Of a DNA stretch of 40,907 bases, positions 1-8,600 are shown piece after piece; position 1 is the first letter of the stretch; every line of letters begins with the position of its first letter. The notes beneath the pieces were generated by a model. That model searched no databases, was not told the origin of the DNA, and saw only the letters and a program-made list of their open reading frames with translations. Location of the stretch: the NCBI GenBank assembly GCA_020850315.1, contig JADZEY010000022.1, positions 1-40,907 of the forward strand. The letters are read 5' to 3'. The translations under genes were made by a program, and so were the position numbers. This DNA comes from Armatimonadota bacterium (GTDB lineage: Bacteria > Bacteroidota > Ignavibacteria > OLB7).

Positions 1-404
1 CCGGCGAGTATCTTTCTCTCTGCGTTGGAGTTCACGCAGTGCCGTGCGCGTTTTCGTGTCTAGTTCTATCACAAACCCAATATCCTACTTTTTTCCTGTT
101 TTCGCAATCTGAAAGCACTCGAGTATATATGAGTTCATCTGACACTCTAAAGCATGATTTTTACTCATTGGAATTCGGACTTGGATATTCTATCAGACTT
201 AAAGAATCATTGCTGTTGGGTGTAGCAGGAACATATTTAAGGATTGAAGAAGATAAATATCCAGCGGTTAATCTCGGAATTTTACTCAATGGTGTTTCCC
301 AATACCTGCCAACCTTGGTTGTTGGTGTTGGATACCAAAAAGACGCAAACAACGATCGCGCATATCCCATCTTTCAAATCATCCAACCACTGAACGCATT
401 ATAA
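1..404 (+). CDS. C-terminal part of a probable outer-membrane beta-barrel protein (cut by window edge)
   Basis: The frame is open from the left edge, so the 5' end lies outside the window; the first internal ATG at 39 is probably not the start. The visible ~133 residues show short amphipathic beta strands alternating with polar turns (for example EFGLGYSIRLKESLLLGVAG and LPTLVVGVGYQKD), the pattern of an outer-membrane barrel or an OprF/PorT-like envelope protein. It ends 12 bp before the next gene, so the two are likely co-transcribed. No family can be named from the fragment. The barrel call is inference from residue pattern. Confidence 0.55.
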   Translation, partial: GEYLSLCVGVHAVPCAFSCLVLSQTQYPTFFLFSQSESTRVYMSSSDTLKHDFYSLEFGLGYSIRLKESLLLGVAGTYLRIEEDKYPAVNLGILLNGVSQYLPTLVVGVGYQKDANNDRAYPIFQIIQPLNAL

Positions 405-416
405 GGAAAACACACC

Positions 417-1358
417 ATGAAGAAGCATCTACTTATTCTCGCTTGCATCCTCGGCATCTTCTCAACGGCTACATCGCAGGAATATGACACCCCGAACGTC
501 CTGAGTTACTATGCAATGGGTAACTCGATGGATGGTCAACCTATGGTGGATATGGCAAATATCTTGCGATTTTACCCAGTGTTCGCTCTCCAACAATACA
601 CCGATGCGGTTATTATCACGATATACTATGGCCCCTATGTTTACACCGATACTGCACGGCCAATGAACGATAAACAGTACTGGGAATCACGGCTCCCACG
701 GTTTGAGCTTGGCCAAGCAATTCAAAGAATTGATGTAAGAACTAGTATTAATCAAAACAATCCGATTACTACATCTGGATTGACCTTCGCCAGCATTCCC
801 AGCATTGACAGCGCAATCTATGCACAGATAACCGATACAAACTACTCTGGTGTCAGTGTTCGTAAAGGCGATGTGATTATCGACAACCCCGGCTACCGTA
901 TCCAAATTCTTTACCGTAACCACAAAACTTCCTTGCGAGAGCTTCCTGCGCTTGACCCAGCGGAGAATGTTGGATTATTCAGAGCAAGGTTTATTCCATT
1001 TGTTATTATCGGAAAAGACTTGCTAACCACTTTTACTGGCGGGCACGGTGCTGTATTCGAAATAGGCCTTGCCTTCGGAGATGTGCGGGTTTCGGGAGAT
1101 GATTTTATAAAACCGGAGCTTTCGCTACGCCGGTTGGGCGTTGCATTTGCCGTTACCAACCGACTGTTCAGTGATGATGCCAGAATTAGAGCGTTGGCCT
1201 TCACCTACGATTTCACCTCCTACGGCAGCATTGCCGCAGGGGTAAATTTCCCCGGAGAAAATTCTTCTTCCTCCATGAAGAACGAGCTGTACATGAGCTT
1301 TGGGGTGAACAAACGGGCTTTTGAACAGATGCTGAAAAAGATATCAGGGCTCTTCTAA
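417..1358 (+). CDS. Exported protein of unknown function, 313 aa
   Basis: The protein starts with a clear signal peptide (MKKHLLILACILGIFSTATS, cleavage probably after the Ala/Ser-rich end), so it is periplasmic or in the outer membrane. The rest is rich in aromatic beta-strand-like segments with no motif I recognise; the C-terminal third (about 195-313) has alternating patterns ending in MSFGVNKRAFEQMLKKISGLF. The ATG at 417 is preceded by AAGGAAAACACACC, only a weak Shine-Dalgarno. It follows the barrel gene by 12 bp, which suggests a two-gene unit of envelope proteins. The base composition of this pair is more AT-rich than the genes to the right. Confidence 0.7.
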   Translation: MKKHLLILACILGIFSTATSQEYDTPNVLSYYAMGNSMDGQPMVDMANILRFYPVFALQQYTDAVIITIYYGPYVYTDTARPMNDKQYWESRLPRFELGQAIQRIDVRTSINQNNPITTSGLTFASIPSIDSAIYAQITDTNYSGVSVRKGDVIIDNPGYRIQILYRNHKTSLRELPALDPAENVGLFRARFIPFVIIGKDLLTTFTGGHGAVFEIGLAFGDVRVSGDDFIKPELSLRRLGVAFAVTNRLFSDDARIRALAFTYDFTSYGSIAAGVNFPGENSSSSMKNELYMSFGVNKRAFEQMLKKISGLF

Positions 1359-1460
1359 TCACAACAATCCAACCACGCGAGATATTCGGGAAACTGATAC
1401 CCGATCATGGGATTCCGAGTATAACAGAACGGCTAAGCATACCGAAAGGGTTTGCAGTGA

Positions 1461-1470
1461 GGGGGGGGGG
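1461..1470 (+). repeat. Homopolymeric G10 tract in a 5' leader
   Basis: Ten consecutive G residues lie 32 bp upstream of the ATG at 1503, between the exported-protein gene and the small membrane protein. Tracts of this length are prone to slipped-strand mispairing. Confidence 0.85.
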
Positions 1471-1502
1471 AATCAACATCATACTTATCAGGAGGGTTCA
1501 TC

Positions 1503-1934
1503 ATGCCGGATTTCGACGTTCTCTTAACCATCGTCCCAATTCTTCTTGCCCTTGCCGGGGCAAGCGAGCGGTTAGTGGAGGCAATCAAAAATCTAATTCC
1601 ACCGCTGCAAGTGGATCCGCGAGGAACAACACCATCGGCTGTGGCAGGAGGTTCCAGTCCAGTAACTGTAGAACAAGAACAAGCCAACAGCTGGCGAGAA
1701 GGCTGGATTGGATTGCTCAGCGTTGCAGTTGGCATACTGACAGCATGGTTAGCCTGCGATGCTGGCGTATTTCCAAAAAACGTGCCGACAAACACTGCGG
1801 CCGTGATGCTGTATGGCCTGATTATCGCTGGCGGGACTCGGCTGCTGAATCCAATCGCCAGCTATTTGGTGGAGATCAAAAACAGCAAGGTTCTACAGGC
1901 GCAACAGGAGCGCGCACAAACACCACGGGCATAA
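1503..1934 (+). CDS. Small membrane protein, 143 aa
   Basis: A strong AGGAGG lies 8 bp before the ATG, one of the few good Shine-Dalgarno sites here. Residues 5-22 form a hydrophobic segment (VLLTIVPILLALAGASERL), followed by a Pro/Ser-rich soluble stretch (about 35-60). Two more hydrophobic stretches follow, about 67-85 (GWIGLLSVAVGILTAWLACD) and 95-115. The tail is polar (KNSKVLQAQQERAQTPRA). The layout resembles small holin-like or phage-associated membrane proteins, but no specific family is recognised. A strong terminator follows about 40 bp after the stop, so it is probably the last gene of its transcript. Confidence 0.65.
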   Translation: MPDFDVLLTIVPILLALAGASERLVEAIKNLIPPLQVDPRGTTPSAVAGGSSPVTVEQEQANSWREGWIGLLSVAVGILTAWLACDAGVFPKNVPTNTAAVMLYGLIIAGGTRLLNPIASYLVEIKNSKVLQAQQERAQTPRA

Positions 1935-1971
1935 CAGCACAAGGTGATTTGCCCGCAGGGGCTTCACAACA

Positions 1972-2012
1972 AACGAAGCCATCAACAGAGGTTGTTGATG
2001 GCTTCGTTTTTT
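1972..2012 (+). terminator. Rho-independent terminator
   Basis: A perfect 15-bp stem (1972-1986 with 1994-2008) with a 7-nt loop is followed by a T run (2007-2012). It ends the transcript of the small membrane protein. The A-rich left arm may also serve the minus-strand peroxiredoxin gene that ends at 2035. Confidence 0.9.
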
Positions 2013-2034
2013 ACTGACGAAAGACTTGCAAACC

Positions 2035-2673
2035 TTACTTATTCGGCTGCGGGGTCACTCGCAGATAGGGCTTTAGTTCGGTGTAGCCTTTGGGGAATTT
2101 TTCGGCAAGGATTTCCGGGTCGGTGAGCTTGGGTGAGATAATCACATCGTCCCCGTCGTTCCAGTTAGCTGGGGTGGAGACGCTGAATGTATCGGTGAGC
2201 TGAAGGCTATCAATCACCCGCAGTATTTCCCCAAAATTCCGCCCTGCGCTGGCTGGGTAGGTTAGCGTCAGCCGCAGTTTTTTGTTGGGGTCAATGATAA
2301 ACACCGAGCGCACCGTTTGGGTGTCGTTGGCGTTGGGGTGGATCATGTCGTACAGATCGGACACGCGCCGGTCGCTATCGGCCAGCATCGGGAAGTTCAC
2401 CGCGTGTCCTTGCGTTTCTTCGATGTCGCTCATCCATCCTTTGTGGTCTTCCACGCTGTCCACGCTTAGGCCAATGGTCTTCACGTTCCGGTCGGCAAAT
2501 TGGTGTTGCAGCTTTGCAACTTGCCCAAGCTCGGTGGTGCAAACCGGGGTGTAGTCGGCGGGGTGGGAGAATAGGACTACCCAGTTGCTGCCGGCCCAAT
2601 CGTAGAAGTTAATGGTCCCTTCGGTGGAATCCTGTGTGAAGTCGGGGACTTGATCCCCAAGCCGTAATGCCAT
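2035..2673 (-). CDS. 1-Cys peroxiredoxin (Prx6 family)
   Basis: Reduces peroxides through a single peroxidatic cysteine; cytoplasmic. The motif ADYTPVCTTE places the catalytic Cys at residue 45, with Thr42 and Arg later in the fold, and no other cysteine occurs, so it is a true 1-Cys enzyme. The C-terminal part carries the Prx6-type TPANW sequence and the extra C-terminal domain (total 212 aa, usual for the family). I chose the ATG at 2673 (MALRLGDQVPDF) because homologues start there and GGAG lies 8-11 bp upstream; the frame stays open further upstream but that part is not family-like. It appears monocistronic. Confidence 0.93.
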   Translation of the reverse strand: MALRLGDQVPDFTQDSTEGTINFYDWAGSNWVVLFSHPADYTPVCTTELGQVAKLQHQFADRNVKTIGLSVDSVEDHKGWMSDIEETQGHAVNFPMLADSDRRVSDLYDMIHPNANDTQTVRSVFIIDPNKKLRLTLTYPASAGRNFGEILRVIDSLQLTDTFSVSTPANWNDGDDVIISPKLTDPEILAEKFPKGYTELKPYLRVTPQPNK

Positions 2674-2824
2674 GTTGGACGCTCCGTTATTTGGTGGATT
2701 TAGAATCATTACCATGCACCGGAAAGTTAGGTAGCCACCACCCAAAGTGCTGTAAAGATTTGGCAACGCGATGCTGTGGCCCCCGGCATTGCTGAGCTTA
2801 CTTACTGGCCTTACGCAAAGCCAA

Positions 2825-2859
2825 GGTCAGTGGTCAGTGGTCAGTGGTCAGTGGTCAGT
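2825..2859 (+). repeat. Five tandem heptamers GGTCAGT
   Basis: Five perfect head-to-tail copies of GGTCAGT, 35 bp in total. A related heptamer array (TATCAGT) lies at 13815-13842. Short tandem heptamers of this kind are known from cyanobacteria (STRR sequences); their role is unknown. Confidence 0.95.
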
Positions 2860-2875
2860 TGCAAAGAGGGTCATT

Positions 2876-2990
2876 AGTCACTCACCTTACCCAGAATTTG
2901 GATAGTGAAGACTTGCTCGTTCAGTGGCTTGCTTCGACAAGCTCAGCATGAGCGGAGGGTGATGTCCGGCGGAACAGCGAAGCATCGAAA
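2876..2990 (+). repeat. MITE-like interspersed repeat, copy A (3' end degenerate)
   Basis: It begins ACTCACCTTACCCAGAA and contains the core GCTTCGACAAGCTCAGCATG. It is nearly identical to copy B (3113-3258) over about 85 bp and similar to copy C (36082-36216, opposite orientation). The right end found in B and C (GAGTGAGTGA) is not seen here, so the copy looks truncated or diverged. Confidence 0.8.
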
Positions 2991-3112
2991 TCCCTTTTCG
3001 ACTTTGGTTCCCTCTCCCGCCCGACCAATGGAGTGGAAATAGTAGCATCACCCGCTTGGGAGAGGGCAGGGGTGAGGGCTGGCAGCGAACGAGGGCAAGT
3101 GCGTAAGGTCAG

Positions 3113-3258
3113 TTACTCACCTTACCCAGAACTTGAATAGTGAAGACTTGCTCGTTCAGTGGCTTGCTTCGACAAGCTCAGCATGAGCGGAGGGTGAGGT
3201 TCGGTGGAACACCGGGCTACTGCAATCGCCAAGCTCCCGCATGTTCTGAGTGAGTGAA
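3113..3258 (+). repeat. MITE-like interspersed repeat, copy B (both ends present)
   Basis: About 146 bp. The left end reads TTACTCACCTTACCCAGAAC and the right end GTTCTGAGTGAGTGAAC, which are inverted relative to each other, so the element has terminal inverted repeats. No coding capacity. The right end directly abuts the TAA of the minus-strand lipoprotein gene. Confidence 0.8.
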
Positions 3259-3259
3259 C

Positions 3260-3727
3260 TTACTCCCCTTGCTTGCTGCGCCGCATTACCCACGCGCTGA
3301 CGCTGCGGTGAAATTCGACAAGCGTTCCCGCTGGCGGCGATGTACTCCATTGCACCCGATGCTCCTCCCCGTGCTGCTGAAGCTCAACATACCAGTTCAT
3401 GTTTCCAACGTCGTTGTAGTTCAGTTGCTGGAAGTTCATGGCATCTATCATCCCAAAAAACACTGCTACCGAATCGGGGTCGGTAAAAAGAATTGTCCCT
3501 GTGTCGCGCCCGCCCGCCGGGGCGGACCAGCCATAGACGCGCCCATCGGAGCAGAGCCGATAGCCCCGATAGATTCCAGTAAACCCGCCCCCTGAACCGA
3601 TGATAAGTGTCCGCTGCACCAACGCAGCGGTATCGGCTTTGCGCCCGATTGTTTGCTGAACATCGGCGTTGGTGTTGCAGGCGGCCATGATGGCCAGCGA
3701 TAGGAAGCAGGTTACGATCATCTTCAT
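3260..3727 (-). CDS. Putative lipoprotein, 155 aa
   Basis: The chosen start (3727, MKMIVTCFLSLAIMAACNTN) gives a lipoprotein signal peptide with the lipid-modified Cys at residue 17; the frame extends upstream but without family-like sequence. The mature part has a Gly-rich beta stretch (SGGGFTGIYRGYRLCSDGRV) and a D-P-D-S-V segment typical of small exported proteins that report a computed value in loops, but no known domain is recognised. The stop codon directly touches the end of repeat copy B. It is separated from the upstream repeat-rich lipoprotein gene by a hairpin terminator. Confidence 0.7.
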   Translation of the reverse strand: MKMIVTCFLSLAIMAACNTNADVQQTIGRKADTAALVQRTLIIGSGGGFTGIYRGYRLCSDGRVYGWSAPAGGRDTGTILFTDPDSVAVFFGMIDAMNFQQLNYNDVGNMNWYVELQQHGEEHRVQWSTSPPAGTLVEFHRSVSAWVMRRSKQGE

Positions 3728-3754
3728 GGTGTAGAAAATGTTTGCGGCAAAATA

Positions 3755-3788
3755 GCGAAGCCTTGCTCGGCTTGGAACAAGGCTTCGC
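3755..3788 (-). terminator. Hairpin terminator of the repeat-containing lipoprotein gene
   Basis: An 11-bp perfect stem (3755-3765 with 3778-3788, GCGAAGCCTTG) with a 12-nt loop, followed on the minus strand by TATTTTG. It sits about 50 bp past the stop at 3838. Confidence 0.75.
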
Positions 3789-3837
3789 CGTTGGCAGAAA
3801 AATTGTTGCGGGCGAACGTGGTGAATGCTCACCTGAT

Positions 3838-5142
3838 TCAGCGCGGCATCGGTATCGCACGCCGTACCGTGGAGCTTCCGCCTTGCTCGGCAGGCATTGA
3901 TTGAGCGGGGAGGCTTGGTGTCGCCCCAGTTGCTGACTTGGATTCCACCACCACCACTCTCTCCGATTTTTGTGATTGCACCCGAACCGCATCTCTATCC
4001 ACGTTCCATTGCTCCGCACGAACGGTGGACTCTACTGGAGTTTCCCCGACGACCTTTGCCGGAGCCGCAGATTCGTTTGGGACTACCGGAGCAACCACAA
4101 CGCGGCGGGGCTTCGATTCTTCGATTGCGGCTGGCGTGGCTTCGGGCCGAACGGCTGGTTGCTGGGCGCGTGCTGGGACCTCACTCTGTTCAAAACGACG
4201 TTGCTGAAAACGCCGTGGCTCCGATGCTGGCCCAGTCATCACGGGAACCACTGGAGGTTGGCTGGTCTGTTGTGGGGGAGCATCAACAACAGGGATAGTG
4301 CGGCGCGGTTCAGATTTCCGTTCGTCGTTCACCGTTGGCAGCACTGCTGGGCGTTCGGCGCGCTGAGGTTGTTCTTCCATCGCTGGGATAGTGCGGCGCG
4401 GTTCTGATCTCCGTTCGTCGTTCACCGTTGGCAGCACTGCTGGGCGTTCGGCGCGCTGAGGTTGTTCTTCCATCGCTGGGATTGTGCGACGCGGTTCTGA
4501 TCTCCGTTCGTCGTTCACCGTTGGCAGCACTGCTGGGCGTTCAGCGCGGTGAGTTTGTTCTTCCATCGCTGGGATTGTGCGACGCGGTTCTGATCTCCGT
4601 TCGTCGTTCACCGTTGGCAGCACTGCTGGGCGTTCGGCGCGGTAGATTTCCCCCGGTGCGCGGCGTGGTTGCGATTGAACTCCATCCTGCGGTTGCGCCC
4701 CTCCATTGCTTCCTTCTTCAGCATCGGTGCGCTGTGCCGATTCACCGTTGCGGTTCGGTTGCGGTGTTGTCGGAACGTAGATCACGTAAGGCTTATGCCT
4801 GCCATACTGCCACGGATCATTGTTTGAATAATCGTAGTAGCGGTAGTCGTGTTCGTTGCGGTAGATGGGGGGCGTTGGATGATACCCGCCTGAGTAGTAG
4901 CCATGCTGGCAATCTTGCGTTCCCCCGCTGCTGTAGCTGGGGTTCTGTTGGTGATTGCAGCAGTTGTAGTTGTTGGCAGAGTAGCTTGCCGTTTGGGCGG
5001 TAACGGGGGTGTTCGTGGCGGCAGTAGCGTTCGGGTTTTCGGTATAGTGGTGATGCGTTGCCAGCGTTACGCAACCACCAAGTCCGATGGCAAGGGCGGC
5101 CCCAATCGGGGTCAGCAGGTTCAGGAAGATGTGCTTGTTCAT
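3838..5142 (-). CDS. Repeat-containing lipoprotein, 434 aa
   Basis: Starts at 5142 (MNKHIFLNLLTP...) with a signal peptide ending in the lipobox LGGC (Cys24). After that come a low-complexity region rich in Thr, Asn and Tyr (His-rich near 30), then Tyr/Asp-rich segments, then four tandem 31-residue repeats at about residues 168-291 (unit RAERPAVLPTVNDERRSEPR plus RTIPAMEEQ and two more). The C-terminal 140 residues are Pro/Arg/Val-rich and probably disordered. This is a surface or periplasmic lipoprotein with an extended linker-like body; function unknown. A longer N-terminal extension in frame is rejected because it lacks the signal peptide. Confidence 0.8.
   Translation of the reverse strand: MNKHIFLNLLTPIGAALAIGLGGCVTLATHHHYTENPNATAATNTPVTAQTASYSANNYNCCNHQQNPSYSSGGTQDCQHGYYSGGYHPTPPIYRNEHDYRYYDYSNNDPWQYGRHKPYVIYVPTTPQPNRNGESAQRTDAEEGSNGGAQPQDGVQSQPRRAPGEIYRAERPAVLPTVNDERRSEPRRTIPAMEEQTHRAERPAVLPTVNDERRSEPRRTIPAMEEQPQRAERPAVLPTVNDERRSEPRRTIPAMEEQPQRAERPAVLPTVNDERKSEPRRTIPVVDAPPQQTSQPPVVPVMTGPASEPRRFQQRRFEQSEVPARAQQPAVRPEATPAAIEESKPRRVVVAPVVPNESAAPAKVVGETPVESTVRAEQWNVDRDAVRVQSQKSERVVVVESKSATGATPSLPAQSMPAEQGGSSTVRRAIPMPR
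4270..4641 (-). repeat. Four tandem 93-bp repeats inside the lipoprotein gene
   Basis: Exactly 93-bp periodicity: TTCGTCG recurs at 4321, 4414, 4507 and 4600. Each copy codes 31 residues. Copies 1-3 (from the protein's N-terminus) are almost identical and copy 4 diverges in its last third. Such near-identity makes copy-number change by recombination likely. Confidence 0.95.
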
Positions 5143-5623
5143 GTGACGCAGTCTCCAAAAAATCATACGTGGACGAAAGGTTAGTTTAACAAGCAGCCGT
5201 ACAGAAAGAATTGCCGGTTTCCCCCAACGCAGGCAGCAGGAATGCGCCGGATGACAGGGAGCAAGAAAGAGAGGTTGAATGGGTGCAGCGATTTTTTTTG
5301 AGGAGGATTTTTTCATCTCATCTCAAGCAAGAAAACCCCCTCTCTTTCTTCCCTCTGTGCTCTCTGTGCCTCTGTGGTTCATTCTCTTCTTGGTGGTGAA
5401 GAGGGGAAGAACCACAGAGGCACAGAGGACACAGAGAGGGAAGAAGAGAGGGGCGGAGTCTGATTTTTTTGATTGTTCCCCCCCGATTTATAGCAATTCA
5501 GAAGAAGGGAAAACCGTTGCCTATCCCCGCAAAGTTGACGAAGTTGGTGACGGGTGGAAAGATTGCCGAACCGCAACTCCATTTCCCTTTCAATCTATTC
5601 TTTCACACTATCTACTTCTGCCT
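5143..5623. other. Divergent intergenic region with a long inverted repeat
   Basis: About 480 bp between two divergent genes, so promoters for both should be here, though none is obvious. Its centre is the long inverted repeat described at 5336-5453. The frame of the downstream protease is open through this region, but the sequence has no coding character. Confidence 0.6.
5336..5453. repeat. Long imperfect inverted repeat with the CACAGAGGCACAGAGG motif
   Basis: The left arm (5336-5380) ends CTGTGCCTCTGTGGTTC; the right arm (5409-5453) starts GAACCACAGAGGCACAGAGG. The arms match over about 45 bp with a few mismatches, around a short centre that can itself pair (TTCTCTTC with GAAGAGG). Sequences like this are known as interspersed repeats in many bacterial genomes. 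Confidence 0.85.
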
Positions 5624-8600
5624 ATGCAACGCCTTTTGCTCCTTCCGTTGTTCCTGTTGTTGGGGATTGCGTATCTGGCCAATGCCCAGCAACGTCCGCA
5701 GTTTCCACCTGCGGCCCAAGCCACCCCCGAACGGGAATCGCACTACCGACCCAGGGTGGTGATCTTGAAGCTGAAAGCGAGCGTTCCGAACCGCCGCGAC
5801 GCGCTGTTGTTTGGTGTTCCGGCCATTGATGCTCTGCTTCAGCAAGCTGATATCAGGCAGCGGCGGCCACTCTATCCCATGGCTCCGTACTCCGCAATGG
5901 AGTTGTTCTCGGCAAACTCACTCCGGTTCGACAAAACCTATGTGATTAGCTACGCCAACCCGATTGACCCACGCACGGTTGCCAACCAACTACGCGAAAC
6001 TGGACTGGTGGAATATGCCGCCCCCTACCGTGCCTTCCGCATTGCAAAAACACCCAACGACCCACGGTTAGCCGAGCAGTACTGGGTGAAGCAATCGGAA
6101 GCGGAAGCTGCGTGGGAGATCACCACTGGCGACACCAGTATTGCCATTGGAATTATTGACAGCGGGGTGGAATGGAGCCACCAAGACCTGCGCGATAACG
6201 TTGCAGTCAACTGGGGTGAAACCGGAACCGACGGCAGCGGAAAGGAAAAACAAACCAACGGCATTGATGACGACGGGAACGGATATGCTGATGATTTCTA
6301 CGGCTGGGATTTTATTGGAAACCTAACTGAGCAGGAGTTTCTGGACAGCGCGTTCAAGCCGGATAACAACCCCGAACCGCAGCCAGCACCAAAACAGATC
6401 CCCCACGGAACGCTTGTTGCCGGGTGCGCTTCGGCGGTGACAAACAACGACCGTGGGGTTGCCGGCGCTGGATATCACACCCGTTTAATTCTCACCAAGT
6501 GTGCTCCCGATTCTTCTGGCGCGATGCTCTACGACGTGTACGATGCCATGCGCTACGCCGTGGATCGTGGCGCACGGATTCTGAACCTAAGCTGGGGTGC
6601 TGCGGAATGGGAATTAGCCCCCGGAGAATTGCCACTGATAGAAGAAGCAATCGCCTACGCCCGTAGCAACAACGTCCTGGTGGTTGCAAGCGCGGGGAAC
6701 GACGGGCTGTTTCTTGGGCGCAATCCGTTCTACCCGGCGGGCCTTCCCGGCGTGTTGTCGGTGGGTGCTTCTAATGCCAACAACAATGCAGCAGGGTTCA
6801 GCAATTATGGGGCGGGGGTGACGCTGTTTGCTGCGGGGCAAGCAATACTTTCAACATCCAGCGGCAACAGCTATCAGCCAGCAAACGGGACATCGTTTGC
6901 CGCGCCAATTGTTAGCGGCGCGGCGGCGTTGGTGATGGCCTTGCATCCCGATTGGACCCCCGACCAAATTCGGATGCAGCTTCGCGTCACCGGCGATACC
7001 TTGCAACTACCACACCCCTACACCTACCGCCGGTTAAATATGCGGCGGGCATTGGAGCTTAACCGTGACCTAACCGCCGCAACCGGAACGCTCCCCGGAA
7101 TTGCCCTAACCAGCTACACCCTGCATGGAAACGCCAGCGACACACTCCGCTCAGCAAGCGACAGAGTGAAGGTTCGGCTATCGCTCACCAACTGGTTGGC
7201 ACCGGGGAAGAATATCCAGATTGCTCCGTGGGGGGAATCCATGCTGCTGGCCGATCCGGTGGCGATTCAAACAATCGGAACCAAGGAAGGACAGCAGATA
7301 GAGGTTGTGGCGCGGCTGAATCCTGATAGATCCCTGTTCAGCGAAGGGAAATCATTGCTGATCCTTCAGCTATCGAACGGCGAAGGCTACCGTGATGTCA
7401 TCGCTATTCCGATTGAGGTTGATCTTCCTGGGCTCCGCACGCAATCGGTGAACCAAGAAACGGAGGGGAACACCTCCTTCGCTGTTAGCGTTGCAACCCC
7501 GTCGCGCACCGAAGCCTGGGTGTTGGGATATGCACAGCGTGGCCCGAACGATTGGTTCTACAGCGCGACCCGCACCACCGATGGCCAGACGTGGGAGCCA
7601 TTTGCACGAATTCCCGGAACCGAGAAACACACTATTCGCGCAATCAGTGCTGTGGATTCCAACAATGCTGTTGTGGCGGGATATGGCCGGCCTGATGGTG
7701 AGTTGGAGTCGTTTGTCTTGCGGACCAGCAACGGCGGGAAAGCATGGGAACAAGCAACGATTACGGCAGTAGCCGACGAGCCAACCCGCATCTGGATGTT
7801 TGATAAAAAAGAGGGGATCGTCTGCGGGAAAAGCAAACCCGGCGCAGGCTCCGGAATTGGCCGCACCTCCGACGGCGGCGCAACATGGAGCCCGGTAGAG
7901 CTTCCCGACCGTTTGCCCCAAATTGAGGATGGCATCATGGCCACCATTGGCAACACCATCTATCTCTCACGAATCGGGCGCGACCCCGCGTCGCAGCCAA
8001 CTCTGACCCGTATCTATCGTTCCGATAACCGAGGCCAAACATGGCGCGTTGTTGATACCCTTCCGCAAGCAGCCGAGATCACCAGCATGGCATTTGCAAC
8101 GCCGGAGCAGGGGATGATGCAATTACTGAGTAGGAGCGGCGGCGGCAATCAAGCAAACCAACTGCAAGCCACCACCGATGGAGGGGGAACATGGATCCCA
8201 CGCGGTAACGGAATCCCAAGCGGCTACCGTCCCACGCAGTTGGCAGCCATGTCGGGGCGGATATACTTGGCGGCATCCGACCACACTCTTGAATCCACTG
8301 GTGGGCTGTTTGGCAGCCGGACTGTGGGGGCATCGTGGGAGCAGATACCTGTTCCGGCAGGACTCAATTTTTTCGACATCGGCTACGGGGCGCAAATGGC
8401 TGGTGGGGGCGATGGTGAGGGGAACACGTTGTGGCTGGCCCAATACAGCTTGTACGGCTACCGTGAAGCGAAGGTGTCATCGGCTCCAATTCAGGAAGCC
8501 ACCAGCATCTCAGGATTGGCAACAGTGGCCAACATGAGCGTTGCCCCGAACCCAGCAGATAGAACTACCACACTACAATTTCAGCTTCGCCGCGCGGCCA

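Larger units (their letters stand above)
2674..3259. other. Repeat-filled intergenic region without genes
   Basis: About 590 bp between the peroxiredoxin start and the lipoprotein stop. It holds five tandem heptamers (2825-2859) and two copies of a MITE-like repeat (about 2876-2990 and 3113-3258). Between these lies a stretch that can pair CCCTCTCCC (about 3013) with GGGAGAGGG (about 3050), followed by GGGGTGAGGG. No ORF with coding character was seen. Confidence 0.7.

Noticed and set aside
1457-2017. Plus-strand 186-aa ORF overlapping the small membrane protein
   Set aside because: A different frame with Arg/Ser/Gly-rich, low-quality content; the 1503 frame has a Shine-Dalgarno and hydrophobic segments.
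2825-2859. CRISPR-like array
   Set aside because: Perfect heptamers with no spacers.
3384-4019. Minus-strand 211-aa ORF
   Set aside because: Overlaps two better-supported lipoprotein genes in a different frame; Arg/Ser-rich without domain.
4428-5003. Plus-strand 191-aa ORF
   Set aside because: It is antisense to the repeat-rich lipoprotein; repeats and Arg/Leu-rich content are due to the opposite strand.
7370-7921. Minus-strand 183-aa ORF
   Set aside because: Lies inside the subtilase gene on the opposite strand, with no motif.
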